Notes: generated by a model from the sequence alone, not told the origin. Shown: positions 12,796 through 25,549, counted from the first letter of the stretch. The stretch is DNA of 64,000 bases from Polytrichum commune (GCA_950295325.1 OX485805.1:40349501-40413500), one strand, 5' to 3'. Program-made: numbers and translations.

Positions 12796-12837
12796 CAATT
12801 GTGATCATTCACCATTTTCCAATTTCTACCTTACATG

Positions 12838-13195
12838 TAGGTGAGTTCATGGAGTGGAGGCGCCTATAACCGATCACTTCAAAGATTCTACGCCACGTCT
12901 GGAGAAGTCCAAGGCGATGCAAATTTTTACCGTGTAGGAAGATAGGAACAAGGAGGACTTCAAACTTTTCGGTACTTTTATTCCTTAAAACGAAACCACT
13001 ATGAATCTTCGAAGCCAAAAGCTGACCTGAACATATTACCAACGCCTACAGTCTACCATAACCGCTCGTTCCTCCTCAGCTTAACACTCAAAACCAGGAC
13101 ACGTGCCATGGCACGATTGGTTTCGACGTCATCGTAATTCCAGTACCCTGTAGATTACCGATGGGATCATGATCGGGAATAGGCGCCTCTACTAT
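12838..13195 (-). mobile_element. MITE, family C, copy 2 (inverted)
   Basis: Reads as family C on the opposite strand. It ends in GGGAATAGGCGCCTCTACTATA at the right (last 20 bases counted from GAATAGG) and starts near GGAGGCGCCTATAACC at the left. It lies head to head with copy 1 with about 40 bp between them. The short ORFs here are fortuitous. Confidence 0.75.
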
Positions 13196-13199
13196 AAAT

Positions 13200-15830
13200 C
13201 CCAAGGAAGAAGTCAATGAAGGGGGATCGGGCCTCCTCCCAAGAGCCTCGAATTCAATGGTGGTACACATTTATACATACTAGGCTACAGTTTAGCAACC
13301 CTTGCCCTAGCTATAAGCTCAACTAACTAAAAAGGCTGTCACCAACCCCACCTCTTTGGTGACAAGATCGCATAGACCTCGTCAAACAATCTCCCACACG
13401 GTCTCACTATAAGCTACATACATAGCTAGGCCGCTCTCAAATGCCCTACTAGCTAGTTGGCCCAACTAGCCCCCCCCCCCACCCAAACTAGGATATGAAA
13501 CACGCGATTAGTACTTAGTACAACATGGTTACCAAGCGAATCTAGATGCGATGGAATTGAGGCCGTAGCTAGCCACTTTCCTTGTAATTTTTGAAGCTCT
13601 CGGGAAGATTTTTTGGTTGTGCTCATTGATCGATGGTCGTCATGGTCTTCCCCCCCGTATATGTTGACTATTGGGCTCGGAATGAGCGACGTATTTTGGG
13701 CATGTGGTCTAATTCGTTTTAAGACACGTCTTTCATATGTATGTTCTTGGATGCACACCTGAGATCATTGTATTCGTTAATTTGAGACTTTCTCTTGTCT
13801 CAAATTAATATATGGACCACAACAACATGGTCTAGTGTTTGGGTCGTCCTACCTGAACCATCTTGATATGAGTTCTTAATTGGGTTCTTGATATGAACAC
13901 CCGCTTCAAAGTACTTGCATCTTACAACATTCTCCAATATCTGTGTGATTTTATCCATGTTCTTATATTTGTAACTGTCTCAAAATGCCGAAAAAGTCCC
14001 AAATTAACGAATATAGTGATTAAGCACACAACGTTGAAATGTAATTGTCCAGTTTAGATGAGTAACTAAATTAGACAAGTCTATTTTATAACATTTTAAA
14101 GAAAATTTGCCCATTTAGAAAAACAATAAACAATTTTTAGAGATGAAATTGAGATGGTTACTAAAGAATTAGACAATAGAGTGGGTGGACGAGGAGAATT
14201 TAGGCTCAGGGGGAATCACTTGACAATTGCCAACCGTTTGATGTAGTGGTCGCACCATCCATGGTCATAATCTAATGAAGCCAAGGAGTGGGTCAAAAAA
14301 TCCCATTAGGAGCTATCTTTTCTATTTCTTTCCCTTTTTGATTTTTTTATTAGTGCAAATGGTGAAAGTTTTTCATCGGCTTTATGCAAACAAATCACAA
14401 AATCCTTGGTTAAAAGAGGTTCCCATATCCAAATTTACTTAATAAAACACAATATTTTATAAATAATCTTCTATAAAAGACATTTTACATGATTTATAGA
14501 TGACTAAACGTATAACATTTCATGATCGATTTAAAATTATCTAAATGCTCATAATTCATAAGAAGTGCGTACTAGAACACAACCGGATGAAACTTGACAC
14601 ATAGACCATGTTCATTGTTGTGTAAACTATACAACATATTCCTAAATATATGTCGTGAATTGGTATCACTTTTAACTAAAACCAACATTTGTTTTCTTGA
14701 TAGCCAAAATAAGCTCTCATGTTTGATGCATCATGTGCTTATATCACAAAAATACTCGACCTAAGTCTATGGAATCATGATTTATGAGGGAGTTCATTAA
14801 ATTCTAAACTATCAAAATGGTTGCATGGAGTTCAACAAGTTTAATGAGAACATTGATTGTATCAATAAGATCTTTAGATTGACATCAACAAGTTTGTTTC
14901 ACATAGCCTTGTTGAAAACGTCGGTTTTGAAACGGAGTTTCGTGGGCCAAGGTAAAGAACTTTGGGCTGGATACATGCATGTCCTTGGGGAGCTTGTCAT
15001 TTCAAGGTTGGTCCTCTTTTAGTAAGTAGAATTGTGTGTTTCAACTCCACTCCGAGACATCGATTTTGTAATGCTTAAAACTCGTGTTTTTGATTGGAGT
15101 TGGAAACAAACGTTTCTAATCAAGAGAAGAGGGACCAACCTGGAGATCAAATGCCTCATGGTAAGGCACATGTTAACCCCTAAAGGATCAAAAGATCATA
15201 TATGGCTTTTTTACATTTTTTATTAGGTCCACAAGCTTTGCTTGAAATCCAAATAGTGGTTCATAGAAATTAAGGGAGTCGGTCTTGTAACGTTTTTACA
15301 TTCTGACCAAATGTAAATGCTTTTAATGGCGATTTTTCTATTCGTTACCTATCAAAATTTTTGAAAAACTATCACATGTTTCTACATACATGCATTTTCT
15401 TATCTACCATTCGGATTTGAGTGCTTGAGAAATGTGTTTTTTCTTATGGAGCAAATTTCTTTACTCAACCCGTATTTGACATGTGCCCACAACAATGACA
15501 GGGTAGCATTGTAAATAGTCTTCAAAAGTGAATTTTCCCCCTTGTATATGAGATAAACTCACATGCGGAAGTTGAAAAGGGAAAATGTTGCCTCAAAGAA
15601 ACAATGCAACCATCACGAAGGCAACACAAGTCAAAAACTAGATTCAAACATCCCATGGACTATCCCATCAATGAGTTTTCATATAGTAATCTCGACAGTC
15701 AAAACGCTCGGAAATTCTACAAGAACAAAAATTTAGTGCCCTCATTACTACTCTATTCAATCAATGACAATAATATGAGGAAAACCTAATATGTGAACCA
15801 CTTTAACACCCCAAATCAAAATTGTGAAAA
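13200..15830. other. intergenic DNA with a diverged family A fragment, no gene supported
   Basis: 13.48-13.77 kb carries family A blocks (TTAGTACAACATGGTTACC, CATGGTCTTCCCCCC, GATGCACACC). The rest has only short unconserved ORFs. Confidence 0.4.
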
Positions 15831-15894
15831 ATGTTGTAAATTCCACCCAATCACACAATTATTGAACCTAGAATTGTTAGCATATCAGAGGATG

Positions 15895-16310
15895 TAGTGA
15901 AATTTCTTCCATACACATATTTATTGGGTGTTTGTCCTTAGATCCACACCTAACCACATACCACCAAAATATAGGTGTCCAAATTGTTGCTATGTTGGGT
16001 TTAGACACGTGTGCCTTACATATATGAAGATTCTTATGAATTTTATTGTATTCCACAATGTTGTTGTGTTAGGAGGAGGACAAAAGCGGAAACATGAAAA
16101 GTGTTGTAAATTGCACTTCGCTCTACACATGATCCTTTAAGGTAGACGTGTCTAAATCCAATATAGGGGTCCAATTAAGGAGAGGAACCAAATACCATCC
16201 ACATACCTTACAATAATGAAAGTAAGAATCATCATATAAGGTAGACGTGTCTAAATCCAACACAATATCGATTTGGACACCTATATTTGGATGGTGTGTG
16301 GTTAAGTGTA
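15895..16310. repeat. family A fragments, two partly inverted pieces
   Basis: CACCTAACCACATACCACC with AATATAGGTGTCCAAATTG near 15.94 kb, and its reverse form GGACACCTATATTTGG with GTGTGTGGTTAAGTGTAG near 16.28 kb, face each other. The motif AAGGTAGACGTGTCTAAATC occurs twice (16140 and 16240). This looks like overlapping or nested insertions. Confidence 0.6.
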
Positions 16311-16721
16311 GATCTAAGAACGGATACCAAAAAACACATGTGTTTAAAAGAGATTGCACTTCATCCTCAAAATATGCTAATTATTCAATCTTCAATAATC
16401 ACATAATTAGGTGGGTTTTTTTAATTAAAAAAAAATTGGTTGGAAGGGGGGAGGGGGGAGGGTAATGACCATCTCTAATCCTACACTCGGAATGAGAACC
16501 CTATGTGATTTGAAGTTTGGGGATTGCAATGACAATTCCCAATTTGATCCAACAATCAAAATCGCATGTAAAGTTGGGAGTGCCCACAACAAATAGGGTT
16601 ATATACTCTACGTACATCAAATATAGTATTTGGTGTAGGCCATTTTCATTTCATTGTGGGAATCAATGTGATTGTCACACGGTTGTTTTCTAGCCACGTG
16701 ACATGTAAAAGTTGAGAAAGC

Positions 16722-16740
16722 TGTGTGTGTGTGTGTGTGT
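16722..16740. repeat. (TG)n microsatellite
   Basis: Nine to ten TG units directly next to the poly(T) of a SINE. Confidence 0.9.
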
Positions 16741-16743
16741 ATG

Positions 16744-16914
16744 TTTTTTTTTTTTTTTTTTGAGACAGAAGGCCGATAGGCCAGAGCCAAAGCACAGGAG
16801 GCGGTTGACCAACTGGCAAGTTTTCCGTCAAGTAGAGAGGAGATTTCACAGCCGGGATTCGAACCGCCAACCTCTTCCTTGAGATTTGGGTATCTCTCCA
16901 CCATCATCTCGGAC
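16744..16914 (-). mobile_element. tRNA-derived SINE
   Basis: On the minus strand the order is: an A-box-like TGGTGGAGAGATACC, a perfect Pol III B box GGTTCGAATCCC, a body, GGCCTATCGGCC near the 3' end, then a run of about 18 A residues (poly T at 16744-16761 on the plus strand). That is the layout of plant tRNA-derived SINEs. The ORF crossing it is not a gene. The 5' head may be shortened, and I could not fix target duplications. Confidence 0.65.
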
Positions 16915-17324
16915 CTAGAGAAAGTTGGTTTTGGAGACAACAAAATATGATTTTGTGACTGGTAGTTGCGTGACATAAAATGCTTACAATATTTGAGCAT
17001 GTACAATCATTATTTTGGTGGCCTAAATGACTAAGAAGACAAAACTTGGGTGTGAGCATTCTTTTAAGATTAATTTCTCGAGGTGTAATTACTTACTTTG
17101 TAGCTATTTTTTGTGCCCCTTGAAATGGAGTTTCTTGGTTACAAAACTTTCTCTTCTAGGAAATCATCTTGTCACATGGTTGATAGCATAACTGTTTGTT
17201 GAACCTTTGCTTTCAACCAATCATGTCAAAGGTCAAGTGGTTCTAATCTATCTTGGAATCATTAGTTTTTCTAAAAGATTGCTTTTTATATGAATTGGTG
17301 AACAATAACCCTTCTTCCATTCAC

Positions 17325-17790
17325 ATGGACTTTGGATGTAGTCATAATTTACTTCCTACAATTTCTCTTCTATGTCAACTCTAAACAAGGTCCTTACTTC
17401 ACCATTGCATCTCGACCCATAGACTTGCCATTGAAACTGGATGATGGACAAGTATCCCTATTTCTAGAGATATTAGACTATGCCATTTTTGCTCCTATAT
17501 TGCAGTTAAAAATGAGGCACATTTCGTGTTGGAATGTCCCCTATACAACCCCATTAGAGGTGAGTTTCCATCATTATTTGAGAACGTAGTTCCAAGGAGC
17601 TTCAAGTCTTTCTTTATATTAAACCAACAAGTTAGCATTAGTCTCTATCTCACAGAGGCTATCACACTCCGTCACTCTAGAGAATTGATTGATTTGAAAC
17701 CATCCTAATGTACTTTCAGTCCCATTAGCCTTTTCGGCTTCCTGGACTTTATATTCAATTTCATTTTGTTTCACTTCAATTTTACTGACT
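17325..17790 (+). pseudogene. LINE-like reverse transcriptase zinc-binding remnant
   Basis: A plus-strand reading from about 17480 gives RLCHFCSYIAVKNEAHFVLE followed by CPLYNPIRGEFPSLF, stopping near 17708. The pattern C-x2-C-x9-H-F-x4-C-P-x-Y-x3-R is the zinc-binding tail found after the RT domain of many non-LTR retrotransposons. Downstream, the AGCATTAGTCTCTATCTCAC stretch is shared with 1.78-1.95 kb. The upstream RT core is not preserved. Confidence 0.6.
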
Positions 17791-17937
17791 TGCACTCATT
17801 TATTTATCCATAATACAAACCATAATCAATGTACTCCATCTCAACTAAAATTTGGTTATCAAACAACGAATTTGTGCAATGATCCATTGTGTTAGGTAAT
17901 TGAAAACTTCTATGTGTTAATCTAAATTTGCTTAACT

Positions 17938-18410
17938 AAGGTAGACTTTGCCTAATTTGGTGTATGGTGGGGTGTGAATCTAAGAACGAACACCAAAAAG
18001 ATATGTGTTGAAAAGAGATGAGACTACATGCTCAAAAGTTTTTTATTGCTTTAGACTTAATAGTCAACCTTGTTATATATAGATGAAACAAGGGGACTTG
18101 TGACTTCTTGTGACTCCAAGAACGGACACTCAAAAGTCATGTGTTCAAATGAGATTAGACTGCATGCTGAAACTATCATAACCATTCTAAACTCAATAGT
18201 CAATATAATTGGGGGAACCGATATGACCATTTAACGAGCACAAGAATCGTCACTTTGATGTTAAAAGCAATATTCATGGGACCTTTGAGAAACTATGAGG
18301 AAAGTGGCGATTTGCTAACCATCTTGTACTAATCGTGTGTTTCATATCCTAGGAGAAGTGGACTAGTTAGAAAAAAGTAACCATTTAAGACTCATATACC
18401 TTACGTTCAT
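17938..18410. repeat. family A repeat, possibly two nested copies
   Basis: Starts TAAGGTAGACTTTGCCTAAT and ends AAGACTCATATACCTTAC. The TCTAAGAACGAACACCAAAA block and the related CCAAGAACGGACACTCAAAA block both occur, so one copy may be inserted in, or duplicated within, another. Typical interior ATATGACCATTTAACGAGCA is present. Confidence 0.65.
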
Positions 18411-19050
18411 TTCGAAACACACATCTAAGATGCTTTGGTGACCAATTTTAGTCCACTCACCCTTTTAGGTGCACACACACCTTCCCTAGTGTGGATCCAT
18501 GCATCCTCCTTCCGGGTTTGGCCAACAACAAAACCAACAAAAAGACAATTCAATATTACTTTACACTAGAGTTGTGTGTATTTTGACAAAGTTTTTGCGA
18601 GTTTTTGACATTTGACCTGGGAAAAATATGCATCAATTGGCACACATAATTTAGAAGTTAACACGTAGTGTGAGTTGTGAAGAAAAAAAACACCACACAT
18701 CAATTGACACGTCAAAACTCGAAACGACACGTACTACTAGGCAGATGACATCGAGGTGACATGTTGGAGTAAGATGTAAACATCAATTGACATTCATTTT
18801 TTTTTTTTGAAAACGTCACATGACAACTTTGGATTCAAAGTTGAACATCAAATGAAATTTGTCAAATACACACACCGCATTAGAGTCCACACGACCGTAG
18901 CTAGACATAGGGAAATAGGCTTGTGGAACCCAATTTAGATGTATGATAAGTGGACTCGGTGAGGACCATAATGAAAAGAAAAAAAGAACAAACTTGTCCG
19001 TAAACCGGGACTCTAATGTACCCGAAATGGTTATAGAATGCTCAACGACG
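18410..19050. other. intergenic DNA, no gene supported
   Basis: Repeated CATCAATTGACA-like phrases occur at 18.63, 18.70 and 18.78 kb. No coding signal. Confidence 0.35.
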
Positions 19051-20260
19051 CGGAAGTTGTAGATGACTTTTTGGGATGATTTTCATCCAACACTCATTGA
19101 GTCCATCGTACATTGGGGATCGAAAGGCGAGGGGCCGGGGTCCAACTTTGGTGTAACTTATCGTACGAATGAGAAGTCAACCACCGAAGAAATTCCTAGT
19201 TCGGGGTTGAAACTCGAAGTTCCCCTCGATCGAGGAAAGCTCAAAACCCGAAGCTCCACAAAAGGCCCGAATGTAGAACAAAATTGTGGCTCCTCCGCCA
19301 AAGTTGTCAACCAAGAAAACAAGTTCGTGGGGATAATTGGACCGAGAGCGAGACCCAAAAAATTGTCTCCACTTCCACTCAAGACACACATATATGTGTT
19401 CGGACACGGAGGCTGGTGACTTTGCCAACATATTTGGAAAGTTTGGGGCCGGGCCCCATTGAGTTTCATCAAACTTGACCAAAGAAATTTCACGCTTTGA
19501 CCCTCAAATTCAAAGTAGAGGTTGGTCCGAAGCAGAGTTCGGGAAGTTTTTGAAGCCTTAGTGGCTAATTGCCGGTAGTTGCTACGAAGGGTCGGATTTT
19601 TTCCAATTTACATCGGCAACAGCCGGTCTTTTGTAAAATCAATCGGCCAATTGCCTATATTTTCATTGGCCAATATCCGATTAAATGGAATTCATATCGG
19701 CACAAATTGTTTAAAAAATGTATGAAAAGTTATTAGAAATCATTTCTTAGTACAAAATCTTGAATAAGTGAAAAGAAAGGCATGTTCAAAACTTTAAATT
19801 TGAAGAGTTAATATCCTTGGCAGGAATTGAACCTAGCAATGCCTTCACCGCTTGAAGGCCAAGGGTCCCCCAATTCTTCATAGAAGCAATTGGATTTGGT
19901 CATGGAAAGGTTGCATAATTCAAAAAGTTTAAGGTTTAGGGTACTTCCTCAAGTGCATCATCAGATGCCCCAAACAAATAGCGCTCTGGATGCTTCCGGC
20001 TGAAATCCAGTAACTCACAAGAAGAATCGGCTACATTTATGGGACATTTTCTGGTCCATCGGCTAATTGCCGGAGGATTGAAATTACAATCGGATTGCCA
20101 TCCGATGGTTGAAAATTTGGACCGGCCATGAGGGGAAATCCATCGGCTGATAATGAACTAGCCGTCGGTTTTCCCCGAACATAGGTCCAAAGTTCTCATG
20201 TTCCCGATCCTTGAGTGGACGGTTTTCGTCACTAGTAGTTAAAGTAAAATCGGATATATT
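19050..20260. other. unrecognised block rich in CGGC and CCGAT words
   Basis: 19.06-19.49 kb has longer overlapping ORFs on both strands (up to 118 codons) without recognised similarity. 19.56-20.2 kb repeatedly shows CGGCTAATTGCCGG-like and AATCGGCCAATTG-like words. On the minus strand, 19880-19805 contains TGGCCTTCAAGCGG followed by GGTTCAATTCC, Pol III A/B-box-like. It may be an old SINE-bearing or transposon-derived patch; I cannot name it. Confidence 0.35.
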
Positions 20261-23100
20261 TGGAACTCTAGATTTTTAGGGTGACTTTCATCGATACAAT
20301 TTCAACGTCTTTTGAATGTCATGGGGAGATTTGTCAAAATTCTTGTTGTGTATCTGAATGTTATGATATTGAAATATGATGAAACAAAAAAAATAGACTT
20401 TTTGATGTGACATCTGTAGAATAGTATAATGAATTGGTGAATGATGAGAATACTATTAGTGATAATATGATTATACTTGCATATGCAATGCAATTGGAGG
20501 ATCTTACCATAGAATCTTAGTATGTGGAAATGCTCAGCTAAACGTTGGTCCGATTTTACTTAGATACCAAGTTCAGGACACGAATGTTGTTATTCCAATA
20601 ATTGTTATTCCAATAATTCGTTAAGAGGACCACGCAAAACGATAATGAAGCAAATGGTTGTTTATTTTCTCATTATTTTCCCCATCTTAAATAGAAGAAT
20701 GCAAGGAGGCTCTTCATGTAAAAGAAGTTTGCTAAAACATGTTAAACACAGGTTGGGAGAGGGAGTGTTCTTGTATTCACTCTTTGCAAAGGACTTAGGA
20801 TTCATGGCAACCATGTAAGAAACTTACCTCCTTATAGGTTTACGCCCACTTGATGTTTGGGATTTGTTTATGTTGAACCAAATAGGCAACTCTAGAAAAT
20901 ATCGCTTGAATCTTTGCCACAAAAGGAGTCCGGTTATAGAATGGCTTTTTCCAAGTTGCTCGTGAGTGCCGGAATGATTGGCATCAACAAGCACCCGGAC
21001 GAGTCTAAGGACACACAAAGGCCGTTCCGTGCTTTGACACCTTTAAGACCTTGACTAAAGTTATTGGAAGAATGTGATGGACGGGACCTTGTCACGGGTC
21101 CAAGACATGAGAACAATAACTCTTTGTGAGTAGATGTAATAATATAGAAGCGCATATGAACATTATGCCGGGACACCGGTGTCCCGAATAAACCGGAGCC
21201 TCCTTAATGATTGGTTTTGTGGTTATAAATGATCGAAAACAAACATCAACTTCGAACATCAGAGCGTGTACATGATGTTGAGATAATCTTAGGGCTACTT
21301 TGATCGCCTTCAGTTGATCATTTTTTGTTTCAACACGGGCTTTAAGGTTTGACTAGTGTATTATGGGACACTAGTATCGTGCCATAAGGTTCATATCGCA
21401 AATGGTCCTTTACCCAACCCATATAAATTATTTGATATGTTTTTCGGAACATAACTTGTGTATGATATTATTGAATTCTTTAGACATGAATTATTGGAGG
21501 TTTTTCTTCCATATGATGCAACTTGTAATAGTATGACCTAACAACATACGTCGTTGAAGCTAGGTCATTGCTTGCAAGTCCACCTTGGTGCACACTTTGT
21601 AGGGTGGTATAACTAGCTTCCAAAGGGGAGTCCTTAGTTTTTCTCTATGATTCCGGACTTGTTTTGTACATCTACCTTTACTTTGAGAATCTCCATAACC
21701 TCAGATTGGTGACTTCTTCTTAAGAAATTAACTTGGCCGATTTGTTTGCAAACATAACATTGTGCATTGCTTCTAACATGTTTTGTGGGACCTAAACACA
21801 AGGTTAATGTGTAGCTTGAGCCACATGGATTTGACTATGTAGCTTACCTCGGTGTGAAAATGAGGTAGGCAACATGGTTATATTATTGGCTACCATTTCA
21901 ATAGTAGATTCAATTCACGATAGAAGTTTCCAGTAAGCTTTAAAGATTTAAAGATCATTTTTGGTTTTTCCTTCAAAAGAGCGGCCTACATCGTGTATCG
22001 AGAGTAATATGCATTGCCTTCACTACAATCTTATCTTGTTCGCAACCTGGTTGGGGGTTCAAGGGTAGCTATGATTTGGTTGGATTTGTTTTTGTAAGGT
22101 AGGGTGCAAGCTTGAGGCTTAGTTGAGTCCACCCCCACCACAATGAAGTTAATTCTCTAGTCTTAATGCCTTGTCAAAGTTAGGCACGCCACATTTTGTG
22201 TTGCAGCCGGAGTGTAGCCAATAACAAAGGATATTGACACAATAATGGTTTCTGACACAAATTGGAGTTCATTCCTTAAAACTTTTCAAGACACACTATT
22301 CTTGCATATAGAAAAATTATGGCTAAAGAATATACTAAAGAAGTTTAAATTATATTCATATGATGGCCCTTTTAGAATGCCCAAATAAGCATTGTGAGCT
22401 TCAACCTAAGCACCAAATGTATAGGTTTGTGTACCGTTCAGTTACTTTGACTTAGGAAGGTTTCTTTGTCATAGAGAGGAATATACTTCCTATATAGTAG
22501 ATTTTGAAAATTGTTCAAAATCCTCAAGCAACAAGGGGGTGGAAGGATGGGAGCAACCATCCAATGCTTGAAAGTACATTTGATTTTTGGTGTGTTAGCA
22601 GGATTGACTCTCCGATCCCAATAGATTCACCAAACATAGACATGCTAAGCCCAAAAACCTCACAACTCTTTAGACGTTCCCAAGTATAGTTTACATGTTC
22701 CCAAAAGAGATCGACCAAACTCATGTCTAAAGGAGTGTTATGCGGGTATTAATTTTTTTCATGTACGAGTGCATCGGAATATTGTTTGCAAATTCATAAT
22801 TAAATATCCATTGGGTCATGTTAATGAAATAATTCAATAAATATTCGAGGGTATAGAGGTGATACCATGCAATGGTATATGTGCAAACATCAAGTGGGTG
22901 TCAACATTGGTATTGAGAGGTGTGTACTACTTTGGTCGAGTATTTTACATCCATCCACATACCCCGGTCGATACCCGGGATGAACCTAGATACATGTACA
23001 ACATTGATCTAACTCCAACTTAACCAAGAATAAGAGGAAAAACTCTTTTAAAGATGGTTTTTCAAACATGTCCTAACACATGGGAGAGGCAAGCTATACA
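20260..23100. other. intergenic DNA, no gene supported
   Basis: Only short ORFs without recognised similarity. I found no inverted-repeat element with convincing ends. Confidence 0.35.
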
Positions 23101-23425
23101 AGAATTGAACTATGTAAGATAAAACATGCCTGATTTGGTTACTCATCTTAATTGAACACCCAAAAAACATGTCATCAAATGAGATTGGATTGCATGGCTA
23201 GTCCAGGTTCCATAGTCAACATAAAAGGGAGGACCTATATGACCACTCAATGAGCATGAGAATCTTCACTTTAACAATGAATAAGATCTTCATATGAACT
23301 CTATGAGGAAATAGCGGGGTAATTGGCTTATGGCCTTGATTGGAATCACTAATCATCTTACACTAATCACGAGTTTCATATCCTATCCTATGCGAAGTAA
23401 CCATCAAAGACCCATCTACCTTTCT
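23100..23425. repeat. family A repeat
   Basis: Contains TTTGGTTACTCATCTTAATT, GAGATTGGATTGCATG, ATATGACCACTCAATGAGCA, TGGGAATCACTAATCATCTT-like and GACCCATCTACC blocks in the usual family order. Confidence 0.6.
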
Positions 23426-23833
23426 TATGAAAAATTGTGATTGTTTCTTCTCGTTCATCCTCTAACTTATTATCTGGCCTTTTGAGGTTAAACCTCCACG
23501 CATGCAGTGTCCTAGGCAAATTTTTGGGCATAATCGGTCAAAATCTTAGTGTTTTCCAAGTCCAACCAGTTACATGTTATGATCTTCCGTTCTTTTTCTT
23601 TATTATTTTGAGGTGTATTCCGTTGATCCCTCTAAACAAACAACACTTTTTTCGTATACAAAGTCTTGAACTTCAATTGGTTACTTTTCAAACTCAACCA
23701 GTTCATCTGTAACTACACTAAATTGTCTACTATGTGTGGGTTACCATTCAGAGTTACATGTTGCTACAACGTTTTACAAACATCATCATTTTTAACCAAC
23801 TAAGTTGTATCGTATTTTTTAGTGTGCATACTA

Positions 23834-24234
23834 ACTACACTAATTAGGATATTTTAGTGTTTGATACACTAAATATGAACGCATACACTTAATACCAATC
23901 ACCCTACGAAAGTAAGTAACATTAAATGTAAACTCAAACACTAAATATCAACTTTTTGATACACTAAATATGAACGCATACACTTAATACCAATCACCCT
24001 ACGAAAGTAAGTAACATTAAATGTAAAATCAAACACTAAATATCAACTTTGATAATATGTGGAAGTCACATGTTCGAATTTTGTATTGGTGAGGATACGA
24101 AAAAAAAATGATAAAGGAAAATTCCAGCATATCTTCCAACACTAATTATCAAAAAACTAAAAATCAATGTTGAGCAAGGGAGGGTGGTAACAACATTGAA
24201 TAGAATCAAACACTAAGTATCCTATTTAGTGTAC
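23834..24234. mobile_element. MITE, family G, copy 2, with internal duplication
   Basis: Ends ACTACACTAATTAGGATATT and AGTATCCTATTTAGTGTACT are inverted repeats. The interior has a 95-bp unit in tandem (23861-23955 and 23956-24050) that is almost identical between copies, which the 10.30 kb relative lacks. Confidence 0.75.
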
Positions 24235-24311
24235 TTGTGTTACTTGGGCACTCTCAATAAAACGTTAATTCAATGCGTAACACCAAACGGTAACCCACAC
24301 TAATCAGACAA

Positions 24312-24333
24312 AGAGAGAGAGAGAGAGAGAGAG
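24312..24333. repeat. (GA)n microsatellite
   Basis: Eleven GA units. Confidence 0.9.
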
Positions 24334-24749
24334 TTAGTAGCAGTCAATTCTTTGCCTTCGCTGCTCTAATGTTGTGAACTTCAAAACAAAGTACACAAAA
24401 TGTGAGATTTAGTGTGACTTCTTGTTCGGAGTTACGTGTTCTTAAATCTTTTTACCATTAATGTACTTTATTTACCAAGTAAATAAAGGTGTTAATGTTC
24501 TATAGTGTCCAAACAACCAATTCGAAATCATAAAAATAAAAATAAAAATAAAATAAAATAAAACACAAGAGAAGGAGACTTAACTAGTGGGGACACAGAG
24601 CATTGAATATGATATGGGCATGGGGCTATATATGGTAGACAAACTGTAGGCTCAGGGCTGGGGACAGATTGGGACATTAAATGTTTGTTCTGGTGGAGAG
24701 ATCATGGTCATTTTGACTTGGTAATCACTTATTAAGATGCCTCCTCATT

Positions 24750-24850
24750 ATATATATATCATGTATATATAAAATATAAAATATAATAATTCATCCTCTA
24801 GTCTCTAGCTCTCTGCTAGCTCTATCTATCTATCTATCTAGCTATCTGCA
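24750..24850. repeat. low-complexity TA / TCTA tract
   Basis: (TA)n near 24750-24778 is followed by AAATATAAAATATAAT and then (TCTA)n at 24821-24845. It precedes a 111-codon ORF starting at 24859 that I do not recognise. Confidence 0.85.
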
Positions 24851-25049
24851 TCTAAAGTATGACTTTCCTTTCTGACTTCCTCACCATCATGAGCATGTTG
24901 GGTGTCATAAGCCCCAATGTCAACTGGGCCATTGAGTGTCCTATCTATCCTACTACCTACTACCTACTAGGCTCCAAGTGTACATTGCATGCCATTATAA
25001 AAATGAGAGGAAAGGAAAATAAAACACCCTTTTGTCATTTCCACCACCT

Positions 25050-25440
25050 TATATATATATTCAGCCGTGCGGGTCGGTTCCATGACCTTGGAATATGTCA
25101 ATTTGGTTCCATGCATGGGCCCCTCGAACAAACTGGGGATAGTTCGTTTCCTGTTCGCGCATTCATGCTGAAGTTGGGAGTCTGGGCGGAGTGATATTCC
25201 CAGCACCATGCGCATGAATTATTGTTCATTTGATGAGTATTCGCACGATACATTGTTCCATCCCAGTATTATTCGTTGTAGTTGCTATTAATATATATAT
25301 ACATATATCATTGAAAATGCCGACACTATTCACAATATTCTTATTATTCAAACCGGCATTATTCATCATTTTTATCGGCGTCAGTTTCTTCGTGTTTTCT
25401 AAGTTTCTTCCCATGTAGGTAAAGGATAGTGAAGGCCCAT
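25050..25440 (+). repeat. diverged repeat pair, member 1
   Basis: GTGCGGGTCGGTTCCATGAC, CCGACACTATTCACAATATTC and the CAGTTTCTTCGTG...AAGTTTCTTCCCATG order recur at 26.89-27.19 kb in the same orientation. The ORF from 24859 enters this repeat, which argues against it being a conserved gene. Confidence 0.55.
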
Positions 25441-25549
25441 GGTAGATGTTAGATGTAGAATGGAACATAACCATGCAATTTTGAATAATGTTCTGTTACT
25501 ATCATAAAGTGTAGTTTGTTATATACTAAGGTAGATGGGTCTTATGTGA

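Noticed and set aside
16617-17006. 129-codon minus-strand ORF as a gene
   Set aside because: It is a translation across a SINE, its poly(A) and a TG microsatellite.
19063-19493. Overlapping 118-, 111- and 101-codon ORFs as genes
   Set aside because: They lie antisense to one another in the same segment, none shows a known motif, and their length can be explained by locally higher GC.
24859-25194. 111-codon plus-strand ORF as a gene
   Set aside because: It enters a repeat shared with 26.89-27.19 kb, has no recognised motif, and begins just after microsatellite DNA.
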